NCBI GenBank assembly: GCA_964404165.1
Contig: CAYOIZ010000004.1
Location: 62,001 to 126,000, forward strand
Origin: DASYLJ01 sp964404165
GTDB lineage: Bacteria > Desulfobacterota > Binatia > DP-6
Direction: 5' to 3'
DNA: 64,000 bases
A program made the translations under genes and the position numbers. Below, one piece after another: positions 25,423 to 33,410 of the stretch (position 1 is the first letter of the stretch; every line of letters begins with the position of its first letter). The notes under the pieces are model-generated. The model saw only the letters and a list, made by a program, of their open reading frames with translations, ran no database searches and had not been told where the DNA came from.

Positions 25423-26373
25423 GTGGCGGCAGTGGTGGATGCGGCGACGGGTGGGGCGGGTGGAGTCGAGGGCGGGGTCATCCTCTCCCTCGACTTCATG
25501 AAGGCCCGTCCCGTCGAGGAAGGCGGCCGCCGCTACGTCTACTGCGAAGCCGGCAACGAGAGCTGGGACCAGCAGAACGAGCGCATCATGAAGAGCGCGC
25601 TCCTCGGGTCCAGGGAGCTCTTCCTGCGCCAGGGCAACATCGACATCGATCACATGACGGTGCTCGGGTACGCCCTCAAGATCCCGAACCCGCACAGCTA
25701 CGAGATCGGGCTGCCGCTCGAGGTCCGGGAAGGGCCGTCGGGCGTCTTCGTCAAGGGCGAGATCTACCGTGGCAACGCGCGCGCCGACGAGTGGTGGCAC
25801 TCCGTTACCAAGCAGGAGCCGCCGATGCGCTGGTTCCCGTCCGTGTACGGACACGCGGCGCCCGACGGCAAGCGGGATGTCTTCGATCCGTCGTCGCAGT
25901 CGCACCGCACGGTCATCACCAAGGCGCTCTGGAAGGGCCTCGCGTTCGCGAAGACGCCGCAGAACCTCAGCGTGCCGGGCGTGTCGGTGCAGCCCTTCGG
26001 GGCGTTCGCGAAGGCCGCGATCGCCGCGCTCGAGGCGCCCGTCTGCATCGGTGACCACTGCGACTGCATCAAGAAGGCCGTCGAGGGCGCCAGCTACGCG
26101 ACCGACAGCACGGCGCTCAGCGGCGGCGCGGCCCTGCGCGGCCAGTCGCTCGATCGCGAGCTCCACGATGTCTCCCACGGCGGCAGCGGCGCGGCGGCAC
26201 GGTACCTGAAGGCGCTCGAGACCCAGAGCTGCGCGCACGCCGAGCCGCCGATCACCCACCAGAAGATCGTCGACCACTTCGTCGACTGCGAGCACATGCC
26301 GCCCGCGGACGCGCGCCAGCAGGCGCGGCGGTTCCTCGAGCGCGCCAGCACACGGCTCAAGGCCGCGGCCTGA
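25423..26373 (+). CDS. Probable prohead protease, with scaffold-like tail
   Basis: The 316-residue protein shows the layout of phage prohead proteases: NIDIDHMT (His near residue 75), 'GVFVKGEIYRG', the aromatic 'PMRWFPSVYG' and 'ITKALWKGLAF' about residues 165-175. Proteases of this type cut scaffold and capsid N-termini during maturation. The C-terminal 100 residues contain an 80-bp DNA segment (26074-26153) that is nearly identical to one in the capsid gene. GTG at 25423 follows GGAGG by 3 nt; GTG at 25432 is an alternative. The gene follows the hairpin leader and precedes the capsid by one gene. Confidence 0.65.
   Translation: MAAVVDAATGGAGGVEGGVILSLDFMKARPVEEGGRRYVYCEAGNESWDQQNERIMKSALLGSRELFLRQGNIDIDHMTVLGYALKIPNPHSYEIGLPLEVREGPSGVFVKGEIYRGNARADEWWHSVTKQEPPMRWFPSVYGHAAPDGKRDVFDPSSQSHRTVITKALWKGLAFAKTPQNLSVPGVSVQPFGAFAKAAIAALEAPVCIGDHCDCIKKAVEGASYATDSTALSGGAALRGQSLDRELHDVSHGGSGAAARYLKALETQSCAHAEPPITHQKIVDHFVDCEHMPPADARQQARRFLERASTRLKAAA
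26074..26153 (+). repeat. 80-bp repeat, copy 1 (protease C-terminal region)
   Basis: Nearly identical, without gaps at the start, to 27429-27508 in the capsid gene. Both copies encode KAVEG[A/V]SYATD..[A/T]LSGGAALR.QSL in frame. See the findings for interpretation. Confidence 0.8.
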
Positions 26374-26387
26374 GCGAGGAGGGGCGG

Positions 26388-27302
26388 ATGTTCCTGAAGT
26401 GCACGAACGACCACGAAATCGCGAAGGGCCAGAAGTTCTGCGGCGAGTGCGGTCAGGGACCGAAGGCCGAGGCCGAGGGCAAGTGCGGCAAGTGCGAGGG
26501 GTCGATCCTCAAGGCGCACAACTTCTGCCCGGGCTGTGGTGAGAAGGCGGGCGCCGTCAACGCGGATGCCGACCTCACCGTCGCGCTCGACGGCCTCACG
26601 GCGTTCGCCAAGGCGCACATCGCGATCGCGAAGGACATGGCGACGCTCCCGGCCGTCGATGCCAAGGCGGTGGAGCAGAAGGACGTCGACGTCATCCTGA
26701 AGGCGGCGGTCGAACGCACCAACGCCAAGGGCGACCAGACGGGCGTGGACGCCGAGGCGGCCATCACCGAGATACTCAAGTCGCACAATCTGCTGGCGGC
26801 GAAGCTCGACACCTACGCGGGCCATCACCAGACCGGTCTCGCGCACGTCGCCGAGGGCAACTCGGTGCTGATGAAGGCGTTCGTGGCGCTCGCCGGCATG
26901 AACCGCGAGCTCAGCGAACAGGTCGCCGCGCTCACGGCGAAGGTCGACGAGAAGCTCGCGGAGCCGCGCGGTCGCAAGGGTGCGCAGGTGCTGGCCATTG
27001 CGAAGGGCGGGCCGGCGAGTGCCGCGGGTACGGGCAAGGACGCAACGCCGGCGGGCGGTGACGAGCTGCAGCTCGAAGAGGGCGAGCTGATGCCGTCCGA
27101 CGTGATCGCGAAGTGTCTGATGGCCACGCAGCACGACGACTCGATCCTGTCGACGCACGATTTCGCGAAGGTGACCACGATGGCCAACGGCATGGGCCTC
27201 ACGCTCAAGGCCATGTGCCAGCTCGATGAAGCGCTCGCGCCGAACATCCTCGGTGCGGTCGCGATGGCGGATCGGCTCGCTGCACAGCGGGCCGCCCAGT
27301 AA
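26388..27302 (+). CDS. Zinc-ribbon and coiled-coil protein between protease and capsid
   Basis: A 304-residue protein. The N-terminal 50 residues hold two zinc ribbons (CTNDH...CGECG and CGKCEG...CPGCG), then a long helical part (about residues 65-205) suited to coiled coil, and an acidic C-terminal region. The position between protease and capsid fits a scaffold or head-assembly protein, and the helical content supports it, but the double zinc ribbon is unusual for scaffolds. A GAGGAGGGG ribosome site precedes the ATG. Confidence 0.55.
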   Translation: MFLKCTNDHEIAKGQKFCGECGQGPKAEAEGKCGKCEGSILKAHNFCPGCGEKAGAVNADADLTVALDGLTAFAKAHIAIAKDMATLPAVDAKAVEQKDVDVILKAAVERTNAKGDQTGVDAEAAITEILKSHNLLAAKLDTYAGHHQTGLAHVAEGNSVLMKAFVALAGMNRELSEQVAALTAKVDEKLAEPRGRKGAQVLAIAKGGPASAAGTGKDATPAGGDELQLEEGELMPSDVIAKCLMATQHDDSILSTHDFAKVTTMANGMGLTLKAMCQLDEALAPNILGAVAMADRLAAQRAAQ

Positions 27303-27326
27303 CCGGCGGGGCCGGGGCGGAGGGGA

Positions 27327-28781
27327 ATGCACATGCACGGCGCGATGATTGCCCAGGGCAGTCCAGAGAGCATCCTCGGGCTGCGGGGACCCGGCGTCCC
27401 GCACTTCAAGTCACTCGACGAGTTCCGGAAGGCCGTCGAGGGCGTCAGCTACGCGACCGACGTCGCCACGCTGAGCGGCGGTGCCGCGCTGCGGATGCAG
27501 TCGCTCGAGCCGGACCTGATCCGGACCACGCAGACGGACGACTCGTTCATCCTCTTCAACCTGCTGAGCCAGACCAAGGCGACGTCGATGGTGGACGAGT
27601 ACACCACGAAGCCGCGCATCGGTGGCTTCCCGGGTAGCGCCACGAACACGGAGACCGGCGTCATCCCCGAGGCGCAGGGGCAGTACGAGCGTGAAGTCGA
27701 CTACGTGAAGATGTTCATGACGCGCCGGAAGGTCTTCGCGATCGGCGCGGCGCAGCAGAACATCATCGACCCGATCGCCGACCAGAAGATGGACGGCATC
27801 CTCGAGCTGAAGACCTCGTTCGAGTGGTACTCGTGGTACGGCGACAAGGCCGTCTGGCCGCTCGGCTTCGACTCCCTGCCGACGAAGATCCGCGCCACGG
27901 GCGACAGCGATCTCATCGTCGACGCGGGGGGCGAGGGGCTGACCTTCATCGCCGGCGAGATCATCGACCTCGCCACGAAGATCGGCATGAAGGATCGGTG
28001 GGGAAAGGCGACCGACGTCTTCTGCTCCCTCGACGGCCAGGCCGACATCGACCGCAACCTCGATCCCGCCTGGCGCGTGAACGCGAACGGCTCGGCGTCG
28101 ACGGTCGTCGGCACGCCGGTCAAGGCGATCAGCACCAGCCGCGGCGAGCTCAAGATGCGCTCGAACCAGCACATCATCGAAGGGCAGCCGCCGTTCGAGA
28201 CGGCGTGGCCGGACGCGGCCGGCAAGTGCCTGGCGCCGACCAGCGTGGCGGGCGTCGTCGCCGCCGGCACGGCATCGAACAAGTTCTACGCCAAGCACGG
28301 CGGCTTCTACTACTACGCGGTCGAAGCGATCTGTAAGGACGGCCGCTCGGTCGTCGCGAAGAGCGCGCAGGTGTCGATCGGCGCCGGTGACAAGTGCACG
28401 CTCACGATCACGCACCCCGTGGACTCGACCATCACCGGGTTCATGATCCACCGCTCGAAGCGGAACGGGACGAGCGTCACGGCCGACTTCCGCGAGATGG
28501 TCGCTGTGCCGCGCGCCGCGGGCGCCACGACCGTCTACGTCGACGAGAACCAGCGCATCCCCGGCACGAGCCAGATCACGCTGGCGAGCATCGAGGCTGG
28601 CCGCAAGGCGGTCGACTTCCGTCGCCTGATGCCGCTCACGCTCTTCCCGCTGTACCCGACCGATCAGGCGGTGCACGTGTGGGCGCAGATCGCGGCCCTG
28701 TACCTCCGCGTCGCGAAGCCGCGGCAGCACGCCTTCGTCGACAACTACCTTCCGGCGGGCGCCCGCTGGCGGCCGTTCTAA
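27327..28781 (+). CDS. Major capsid protein
   Basis: A 484-residue protein with typical major-capsid phrases: 'SLEPDLIRTTQTDDSFILF' near the N-terminus, a 'YEREVDYVKMFMTRR' N-arm-type strand and the long spine helix 'QKMDGILELKTSFEWYSWYGD', then 'DIATKIGMKDRWG'-like segments. The fold is HK97-like by inference. Residues about 296-414 form an inserted Ig/FN3-like domain (FYYYAVEAICKDGRS...TGFMIHRSKR), likely displayed on the outer surface. The N-terminal 60 residues include the repeat shared with the protease and may be a cleaved delta domain. GGAGGGGA precedes the ATG by a few bases. Confidence 0.75.
   Translation: MHMHGAMIAQGSPESILGLRGPGVPHFKSLDEFRKAVEGVSYATDVATLSGGAALRMQSLEPDLIRTTQTDDSFILFNLLSQTKATSMVDEYTTKPRIGGFPGSATNTETGVIPEAQGQYEREVDYVKMFMTRRKVFAIGAAQQNIIDPIADQKMDGILELKTSFEWYSWYGDKAVWPLGFDSLPTKIRATGDSDLIVDAGGEGLTFIAGEIIDLATKIGMKDRWGKATDVFCSLDGQADIDRNLDPAWRVNANGSASTVVGTPVKAISTSRGELKMRSNQHIIEGQPPFETAWPDAAGKCLAPTSVAGVVAAGTASNKFYAKHGGFYYYAVEAICKDGRSVVAKSAQVSIGAGDKCTLTITHPVDSTITGFMIHRSKRNGTSVTADFREMVAVPRAAGATTVYVDENQRIPGTSQITLASIEAGRKAVDFRRLMPLTLFPLYPTDQAVHVWAQIAALYLRVAKPRQHAFVDNYLPAGARWRPF
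27429..27508 (+). repeat. 80-bp repeat, copy 2 (capsid N-terminal region)
   Basis: Partner of 26074-26153. It encodes residues about 35-61 of the capsid protein, in the region expected to be removed during maturation. Confidence 0.8.
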
Positions 28782-28790
28782 GGGGGCCGC

Positions 28791-29468
28791 ATGTCGGAAC
28801 GGACTGTGGGCGGCGTGCGCGTCGCCTGTCGCAACGCCGCCGCGAGCAACCTCATCAACGGGGTGCGCTTCGGCGCGCTCCTCGTCGCCGAGGGTGAGAC
28901 GCCGGTCATGGTCTCCGAGCCCGTGGCGGACGACGTGGCGGGCGGGTTCTGTCGGAACCCCGACTTCACGATCGAGTCATTCGACGATGGGCAGCTCGAG
29001 AGTGTGGACGCGGCGATCGAGGCCAGCGCCACGGAGGCCGTCGTGGACACTGCGGCCGGTGCGGCCTCCGCCGAGCAGGCGCGCCTCGCCGAGGAGCTCA
29101 CCCGGGCGAACCAGGCCCAGGCCGCCGAGCTCGACCGTCTGCAGGTCGAGAACGCCGAGCTCTCCCTGAGGCTCAGCCGCAGCCACGCGGCGGAGGTCGA
29201 TCGGCTCAACGCCCAGGTGGCCGAGATGCATGCGCGACCGGTGCCGCCGGACGTGCTCGAGCGCGTGCGGGGCGAGGTGCGCGCCGAGCTCACCGCGGCG
29301 CATGCGGCCGAGGTGGAGCGTCTGACGGGCGACCTGACCACGGCCGGCGCCGAGCGAAAGCGCCTCGAGGACGAGGTCGCGCTCCTGCGCACGACCAACG
29401 AGCAGCTCGGCAAGGCGCTCGAGGAAGCCGGCCCCGCCCCCAAGCGCGGCGGCAAGGGCGGCAAGTAG
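28791..29468 (+). CDS. Capsid-adjacent protein with coiled-coil C-terminal half
   Basis: A 225-residue protein starting 9 bases after the capsid stop. Residues 1-65 form a small compact domain (SERTVGGVRVACRNAAASN). Residues about 85-205 are an acidic-basic heptad helix (for example ELTRANQAQAAELDRLQ) suited to coiled coil. The end is Lys/Gly-rich. It may decorate the capsid or connect it to the neck. No family recognised. Confidence 0.55.
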   Translation: MSERTVGGVRVACRNAAASNLINGVRFGALLVAEGETPVMVSEPVADDVAGGFCRNPDFTIESFDDGQLESVDAAIEASATEAVVDTAAGAASAEQARLAEELTRANQAQAAELDRLQVENAELSLRLSRSHAAEVDRLNAQVAEMHARPVPPDVLERVRGEVRAELTAAHAAEVERLTGDLTTAGAERKRLEDEVALLRTTNEQLGKALEEAGPAPKRGGKGGK

Positions 29469-29488
29469 CCGACCGAAGGGAGATCGCC

Positions 29489-29914
29489 GTGGGACAGACT
29501 CGCTCGCAGCTCTTGGACGCCACGTCCTCGGCCGGCCGCAAGGCCGGGAACCCCTTCGGTCGTATCCAGGTCGCCCTGGTTGCGGTCAACGTCCTGGCCA
29601 TCCACCGGGAGTTCGCGGCGGTCCTGGCGAAGCTCGACACGTCGGGTGCGACCGATACGAACTACGCGGCGACGCTCACGCCGGTGAACGTCCTCGACAC
29701 GCGCACCAAGTTCAACGCGCTCCTCACCAAGCTCCAGAACGATCTGCTCGTCACCGGGGACGACTACGTCGCGAAGTGCCAGGCGGGTGCGGACGATCAG
29801 CTGCCGGCCCAATACGCGGCGCTGCTGGCCAAGCTCGACGGCGACGCCGGCGTCGGCGTCACCACGTTCCGGTCGGCCAACAGCGCGGCCACCGTGCCGA
29901 CGCTGGACGACTAG
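29489..29914 (+). CDS. Hypothetical head-completion-region protein
   Basis: A 141-residue protein beginning GTG after GGGAGA. Repeats of helix-turn-helix-like text (VLAIHREFAAVLAKLDTSG then FNALLTKLQNDLLVTG then YAALLAKLDGDAG) suggest three similar helical units. Position between capsid and neck genes suggests a connector or decoration subunit. No family recognised. Confidence 0.55.
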   Translation: MGQTRSQLLDATSSAGRKAGNPFGRIQVALVAVNVLAIHREFAAVLAKLDTSGATDTNYAATLTPVNVLDTRTKFNALLTKLQNDLLVTGDDYVAKCQAGADDQLPAQYAALLAKLDGDAGVGVTTFRSANSAATVPTLDD

Positions 29915-29932
29915 GCGGCGCAGGCCCGTGGG

Positions 29933-30721
29933 ATGGGGGACGCCACCGGCAAGACCGGGATTCTGGTCGACGACATCCTTCAGGGGGAGCTGTACGGCAT
30001 CCTCCTGAAGGCGCGTGGCGAAGCCGCGCCCTACAGTCCCAAGCATCTGTACGAGAAGCTCCGCGCGGCGGAGGACTTCTACGAGCGCACGCTGGCCGTC
30101 CGCTTCGGCGAGCAGCGCATCGCGTGTGAGCCGGAGAACCGTGGCCTAGCCTCCGACGCCTACGACGTCGCCGAGCAGGCCTACGACTACCCTCCCGACT
30201 TCCACGAGGACATGCGCTGGGGCCTGCTGCAGCTCCGCGCGCGTCCCGTGAAGCAGATCGACCGGTACTACTTCTCGTACCCGGGTCTTGGGTTTCAGCC
30301 GGGGTTCGAGGTGGAGCCGCGCTTCGTCCGCATCCAGGATCGGAAGTCAGGCATCACGCGTCTCGTGTTCGGGACGATCACGCAGAACTTCTTCCACACG
30401 TCGCGGGGCGTGCCGTCGTCGATCTTCGTCGACTACGTGGCGGGACTCTCCTGCCAGGAGCTCGCCGCGGACCACAACGACCTGCTCGAGGGGATCCGCC
30501 TCCGCACGGCCCTCAGCGCCTTCGGCATCCTGACGAACGTGCGCACCGGCGGCGCGGGTAGCCAGTCGATCTCCGGGGATGGTCTCTCGCGGTCGCAGGG
30601 CTTCGCCGGCGGCAAGTACGGCGCCTACAGCGGCTACATCACCCTCGCGATGGAGCAGGAAGAGGCGACGCGCGAGGCGTGGAAGACGCACGAACGCGGC
30701 GTGGTGATGACGGTCTGCTGA
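29933..30721 (+). CDS. Putative head-completion or neck protein
   Basis: A 262-residue protein. It has an N-terminal helical half with LYEKLRAAEDFYERTLAVRF, then a beta-rich half ('IDRYYFSYPG', 'PRFVRIQDRKSG') and a helix with LSCQELAADHNDLLEG. Its position after the capsid and before the tail-completion genes fits a connector that seals the portal. No direct motif proves this. Its stop overlaps the next start. Confidence 0.5.
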   Translation: MGDATGKTGILVDDILQGELYGILLKARGEAAPYSPKHLYEKLRAAEDFYERTLAVRFGEQRIACEPENRGLASDAYDVAEQAYDYPPDFHEDMRWGLLQLRARPVKQIDRYYFSYPGLGFQPGFEVEPRFVRIQDRKSGITRLVFGTITQNFFHTSRGVPSSIFVDYVAGLSCQELAADHNDLLEGIRLRTALSAFGILTNVRTGGAGSQSISGDGLSRSQGFAGGKYGAYSGYITLAMEQEEATREAWKTHERGVVMTVC

Positions 30722-31437
30722 TGGCGGTCATGGATGACACCGCGGCGGGCGTGGCGCTTGACGAGTTCCATCTCGGCTCGCCGAACTTCGATGCACTGCT
30801 CGATCAGAACGGCTCGCCGGTGCTGCTGCGCTTCGCGACGCGATGCCCGTGTCGCGATCTCGACACGGGGCGGCCGGATCCGGCGTGTACGAACTGCTAC
30901 CCCTACGGCGTTCTCTGGGACGAGCCCATCGAGACGAAGTGCTTCGGGCCGAACCGCAAGCCGATGCGGCGGCCGGATGCCGCCGGCGAGTACTCCGTCG
31001 GCGATGCGTTCTTCACATTCAAGACGAATGTCATGCCGACGCCGGGCAGTCGGTTCCTCCTTCCGCTGTCGGAGATCACCGTCGACGACGTGCTCGTGAA
31101 GGGGCGCGAGGATGTGATCCGGTACGCCGATGTCGTGAGCGTCGAGAAGGCGCTCTGCAGCCGGCGCGTGCCGCCCAGCGGGCATCCCTACACCGTCGAC
31201 GTCGTGCCGCTCGTCATCGGGACCGACATCGTCATCAACGGCCGCGAGGTCACCTGGCTGAACCCGGGCCTCCCCGACGGCACCGTCTACACAGTGCGCC
31301 TCCGCGCCCGCGTCGAGTACCTCGTCTTCGAGCCCCAGGACCGCAACGAGGACGGCAAGCCGCTGCCGTACCGGTACCTGTGCCGCCGGCTCGATTACCT
31401 GCTCCATCCGCGGGGCCAGAAGGCCGTGAGCTTCTGA
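30721..31437 (+). CDS. Neck-region protein with Cys cluster
   Basis: A 238-residue protein starting at a TGATG junction. Residues 42-60 hold CPCRD...CTNC, a four-Cys cluster that may bind zinc. The remainder is mostly beta, with FTFKTNVMP, LLPLSEITVDDVLV and VYTVRLRARVEYLVF. It stands between the connector and the gp10-like gene. Possibly a head-closure protein; this is an inference from order only. Confidence 0.5.
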   Translation: MAVMDDTAAGVALDEFHLGSPNFDALLDQNGSPVLLRFATRCPCRDLDTGRPDPACTNCYPYGVLWDEPIETKCFGPNRKPMRRPDAAGEYSVGDAFFTFKTNVMPTPGSRFLLPLSEITVDDVLVKGREDVIRYADVVSVEKALCSRRVPPSGHPYTVDVVPLVIGTDIVINGREVTWLNPGLPDGTVYTVRLRARVEYLVFEPQDRNEDGKPLPYRYLCRRLDYLLHPRGQKAVSF

Positions 31438-32294
31438 TGGAGTTCACGCACATCCAGGCCACGCTCGCCGGCGACGTTCTCGACCTGGTGATCGCGCAGT
31501 GGCAGGAGCTCGCGGCGGAGCACAGCGCCTCGGGCCGCTACGCCAGCGAGCTCACCTTCGAGCGTATGGTGCCGTACGGCGGCAGCGACCCCACGATGGT
31601 GGCGGTGCAGAACGTCGCGCCGTACGCCCAGGTGCTCGAGGACGGGCACGCCGGCTTCCACCTCCCGAGCGTCATCGACTGGGGGGCGGCCGAGGGCCGT
31701 GGCACGGCGAAGCGGATGAAGGACGGCCGTCGCTACATGACCATCCCGTTCCGCCACTTCACCCCGGGCAGCGCATCGGGCGGTATCAGCTCCGCGCGGG
31801 CGCGGGCCATGATGCCGCAGCAGGTCTACCAGGACGCCCTCATCGCGTTCCGCGGCGATCGCGCGCGTGAGGAAGCTCGCGATGCGGCGCGACGGATTCG
31901 CGAGGCGGGCACCCAGCTCTCACGTCCCTACGACGTGCTCGACCGGATGTATCCCGGCGCCGGCGGTCGCGGCCCGTCGTACTTCGACATGGCGCGCAAG
32001 GCGGAGGGGCGGGACAACCAGCCGGGCTACAGCTGGCGCACCCGGACCTACGAGGGACTGCGACGCAAAGAGCAGGTGAACCCCGAGACGGGCGCCACGA
32101 GTAGCGTCTACTCCACGCTGCGCACGCTCACCGAGGATTCGCTGGGGTGGTACGTGCCGCCGGCGCCGGGGTTCCACTTCGCCGCCCGGACCGTCGAGCT
32201 CGTGCGTCCGATGGCGCGTGAGCTGCTCGAGGATGCCGCGCGGGCCGACGTCGTCGAGCTCGTGCGCCAGGTCATGAGCGGGGAGGCGGCGTGA
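31437..32294 (+). CDS. HK97 gp10/virion-morphogenesis-like tail completion protein
   Basis: A 285-residue protein. The segment 'VAPYAQVLEDGHAGFHLP' resembles the PYA..iEeG motif of gp10/virion-morphogenesis proteins, followed by 'DGRRYMTIPFRHFTPG', which is also typical of that family. Such proteins act at the head-tail joint or on tail length. A helical C-terminus follows. Start is TGATG with the preceding gene; overlap of 4 bases with the next GTG gene. Confidence 0.6.
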   Translation: MEFTHIQATLAGDVLDLVIAQWQELAAEHSASGRYASELTFERMVPYGGSDPTMVAVQNVAPYAQVLEDGHAGFHLPSVIDWGAAEGRGTAKRMKDGRRYMTIPFRHFTPGSASGGISSARARAMMPQQVYQDALIAFRGDRAREEARDAARRIREAGTQLSRPYDVLDRMYPGAGGRGPSYFDMARKAEGRDNQPGYSWRTRTYEGLRRKEQVNPETGATSSVYSTLRTLTEDSLGWYVPPAPGFHFAARTVELVRPMARELLEDAARADVVELVRQVMSGEAA

Positions 32295-33151
32295 GCGTTC
32301 CCTACGATGGCCTGGCCTTCCCGGAGCTCGTCGTCGCCGACGTCGTTAAAGTGGCGCTCGATCTGCTGCTCGCCAGCCCAGTGAAGCTGGACCTCTTGCT
32401 GGCGGGGCGGCCGTCGCGCGAGCGCGACACGGTGCGAACGGCGCTGCAGGTGCGCGAAGGCAAGGTTCGCCTCGGCCTCAACCTCGAGAGCATCGAGGAC
32501 TGGCAGATCACGATCGCTCTGCAGCACAAGGGGCCGGACCGCGGCGGCCGCACGATCGGCGATACGGTGTCGGGGCCCGTCGAGGAGCCGATCGCGACCG
32601 CCGCCCTCGAGGCGACGATCAGCAGCGCGCCCGATGTGACGCTCCCGCTGGGGGGCGGTGCGCCACCGGGGCTGCCCGCACGCGGCCGCGTGCGGATCGG
32701 CGACGAGTTCGCGACGTACGAAGTGGTCGGAAACGATGTCGTGCTGCGCGCCCGCGGCATCCTCGAGAGCGAGGCCGTGGCGCATCTCGCCACCGAGATC
32801 GCCGTGTTCCACGGTATCTCGCAGCGGGTCGGCTGGTCGGCGCTGTCCAACGTTCGCGTCGACGTCATGTCGAGCGACAGCCGGCTCAGCATCATGCTCG
32901 CCGGCATGCTCGCGGCTGACCTGGTGCTCGCCCGCGACGCCTTCGAAGCCCAGGGCATGACGCTGCACGGGATCGAGGAAACCGATCTCGCCCCGCGGCC
33001 GCAGACCTGGCCGCTGGATCTCTGCAGCCGGACGCTGATGCTGCAGGTGCGCACCGAAGTCTCGCTGCCCGAAACGCTCCCGGTCATCACCCGGGTCGAT
33101 CACGACATCACACTGGAGGGGGTCGATGGGATCACGCGACCAGAGCTCTGA
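32291..33151 (+). CDS. Putative tail terminator or neck protein
   Basis: A 286-residue protein starting GTGA over the preceding stop. It is helical at the N-terminus and beta-rich in the middle, with RVRIGDEFATYEVVGNDVVL and GISQRVGWSALSNVRVDVMS. The position between the gp10-like gene and sheath suggests tail terminator, but no motif is diagnostic. Confidence 0.5.
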   Translation: MSVPYDGLAFPELVVADVVKVALDLLLASPVKLDLLLAGRPSRERDTVRTALQVREGKVRLGLNLESIEDWQITIALQHKGPDRGGRTIGDTVSGPVEEPIATAALEATISSAPDVTLPLGGGAPPGLPARGRVRIGDEFATYEVVGNDVVLRARGILESEAVAHLATEIAVFHGISQRVGWSALSNVRVDVMSSDSRLSIMLAGMLAADLVLARDAFEAQGMTLHGIEETDLAPRPQTWPLDLCSRTLMLQVRTEVSLPETLPVITRVDHDITLEGVDGITRPEL

Positions 33152-33395
33152 CCGGCCGCGCGGCGTGGCCGCGGTCACCGAGGGCGCGGCCGTCGAGACC
33201 GCCGTCGACGAGGCGATGCCCGTCGAGTTTCCAATCGACTTCGACGAGTGGTCCGCGGGCGTTCCCGCGGTCTGGCGGGTCGCCCTCGCAGGCTTCCGGC
33301 ACACCGTCCGCCAGGCGGACCAGCTGCGCGCCGTTCGCCCGCGCGCCGACTGGCAGGCGGACTTCACGAAATTCCTCGACGCGCCGGCGCAGTAG
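33126..33395 (+). CDS. Small hypothetical protein upstream of sheath
   Basis: An 89-residue protein that overlaps the preceding gene by 26 bases; GGAGGGGG lies a few bases before the ATG. It has a charged first half and the helical 'RVALAGFRHTVRQADQLRAVR' at about residues 51-71. It could be a tail accessory. No family recognised. Confidence 0.5.
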   Translation: MGSRDQSSDRPRGVAAVTEGAAVETAVDEAMPVEFPIDFDEWSAGVPAVWRVALAGFRHTVRQADQLRAVRPRADWQADFTKFLDAPAQ

Positions 33396-33410
33396 GGGAC
33401 GGGAGGGGTC

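Noticed and set aside
20329..26295. A 1988-codon open frame on the minus strand across the helicase gene
   Set aside because: It is antisense to strongly supported genes, with Arg-rich, low-complexity translation typical of shadows in high-GC DNA.
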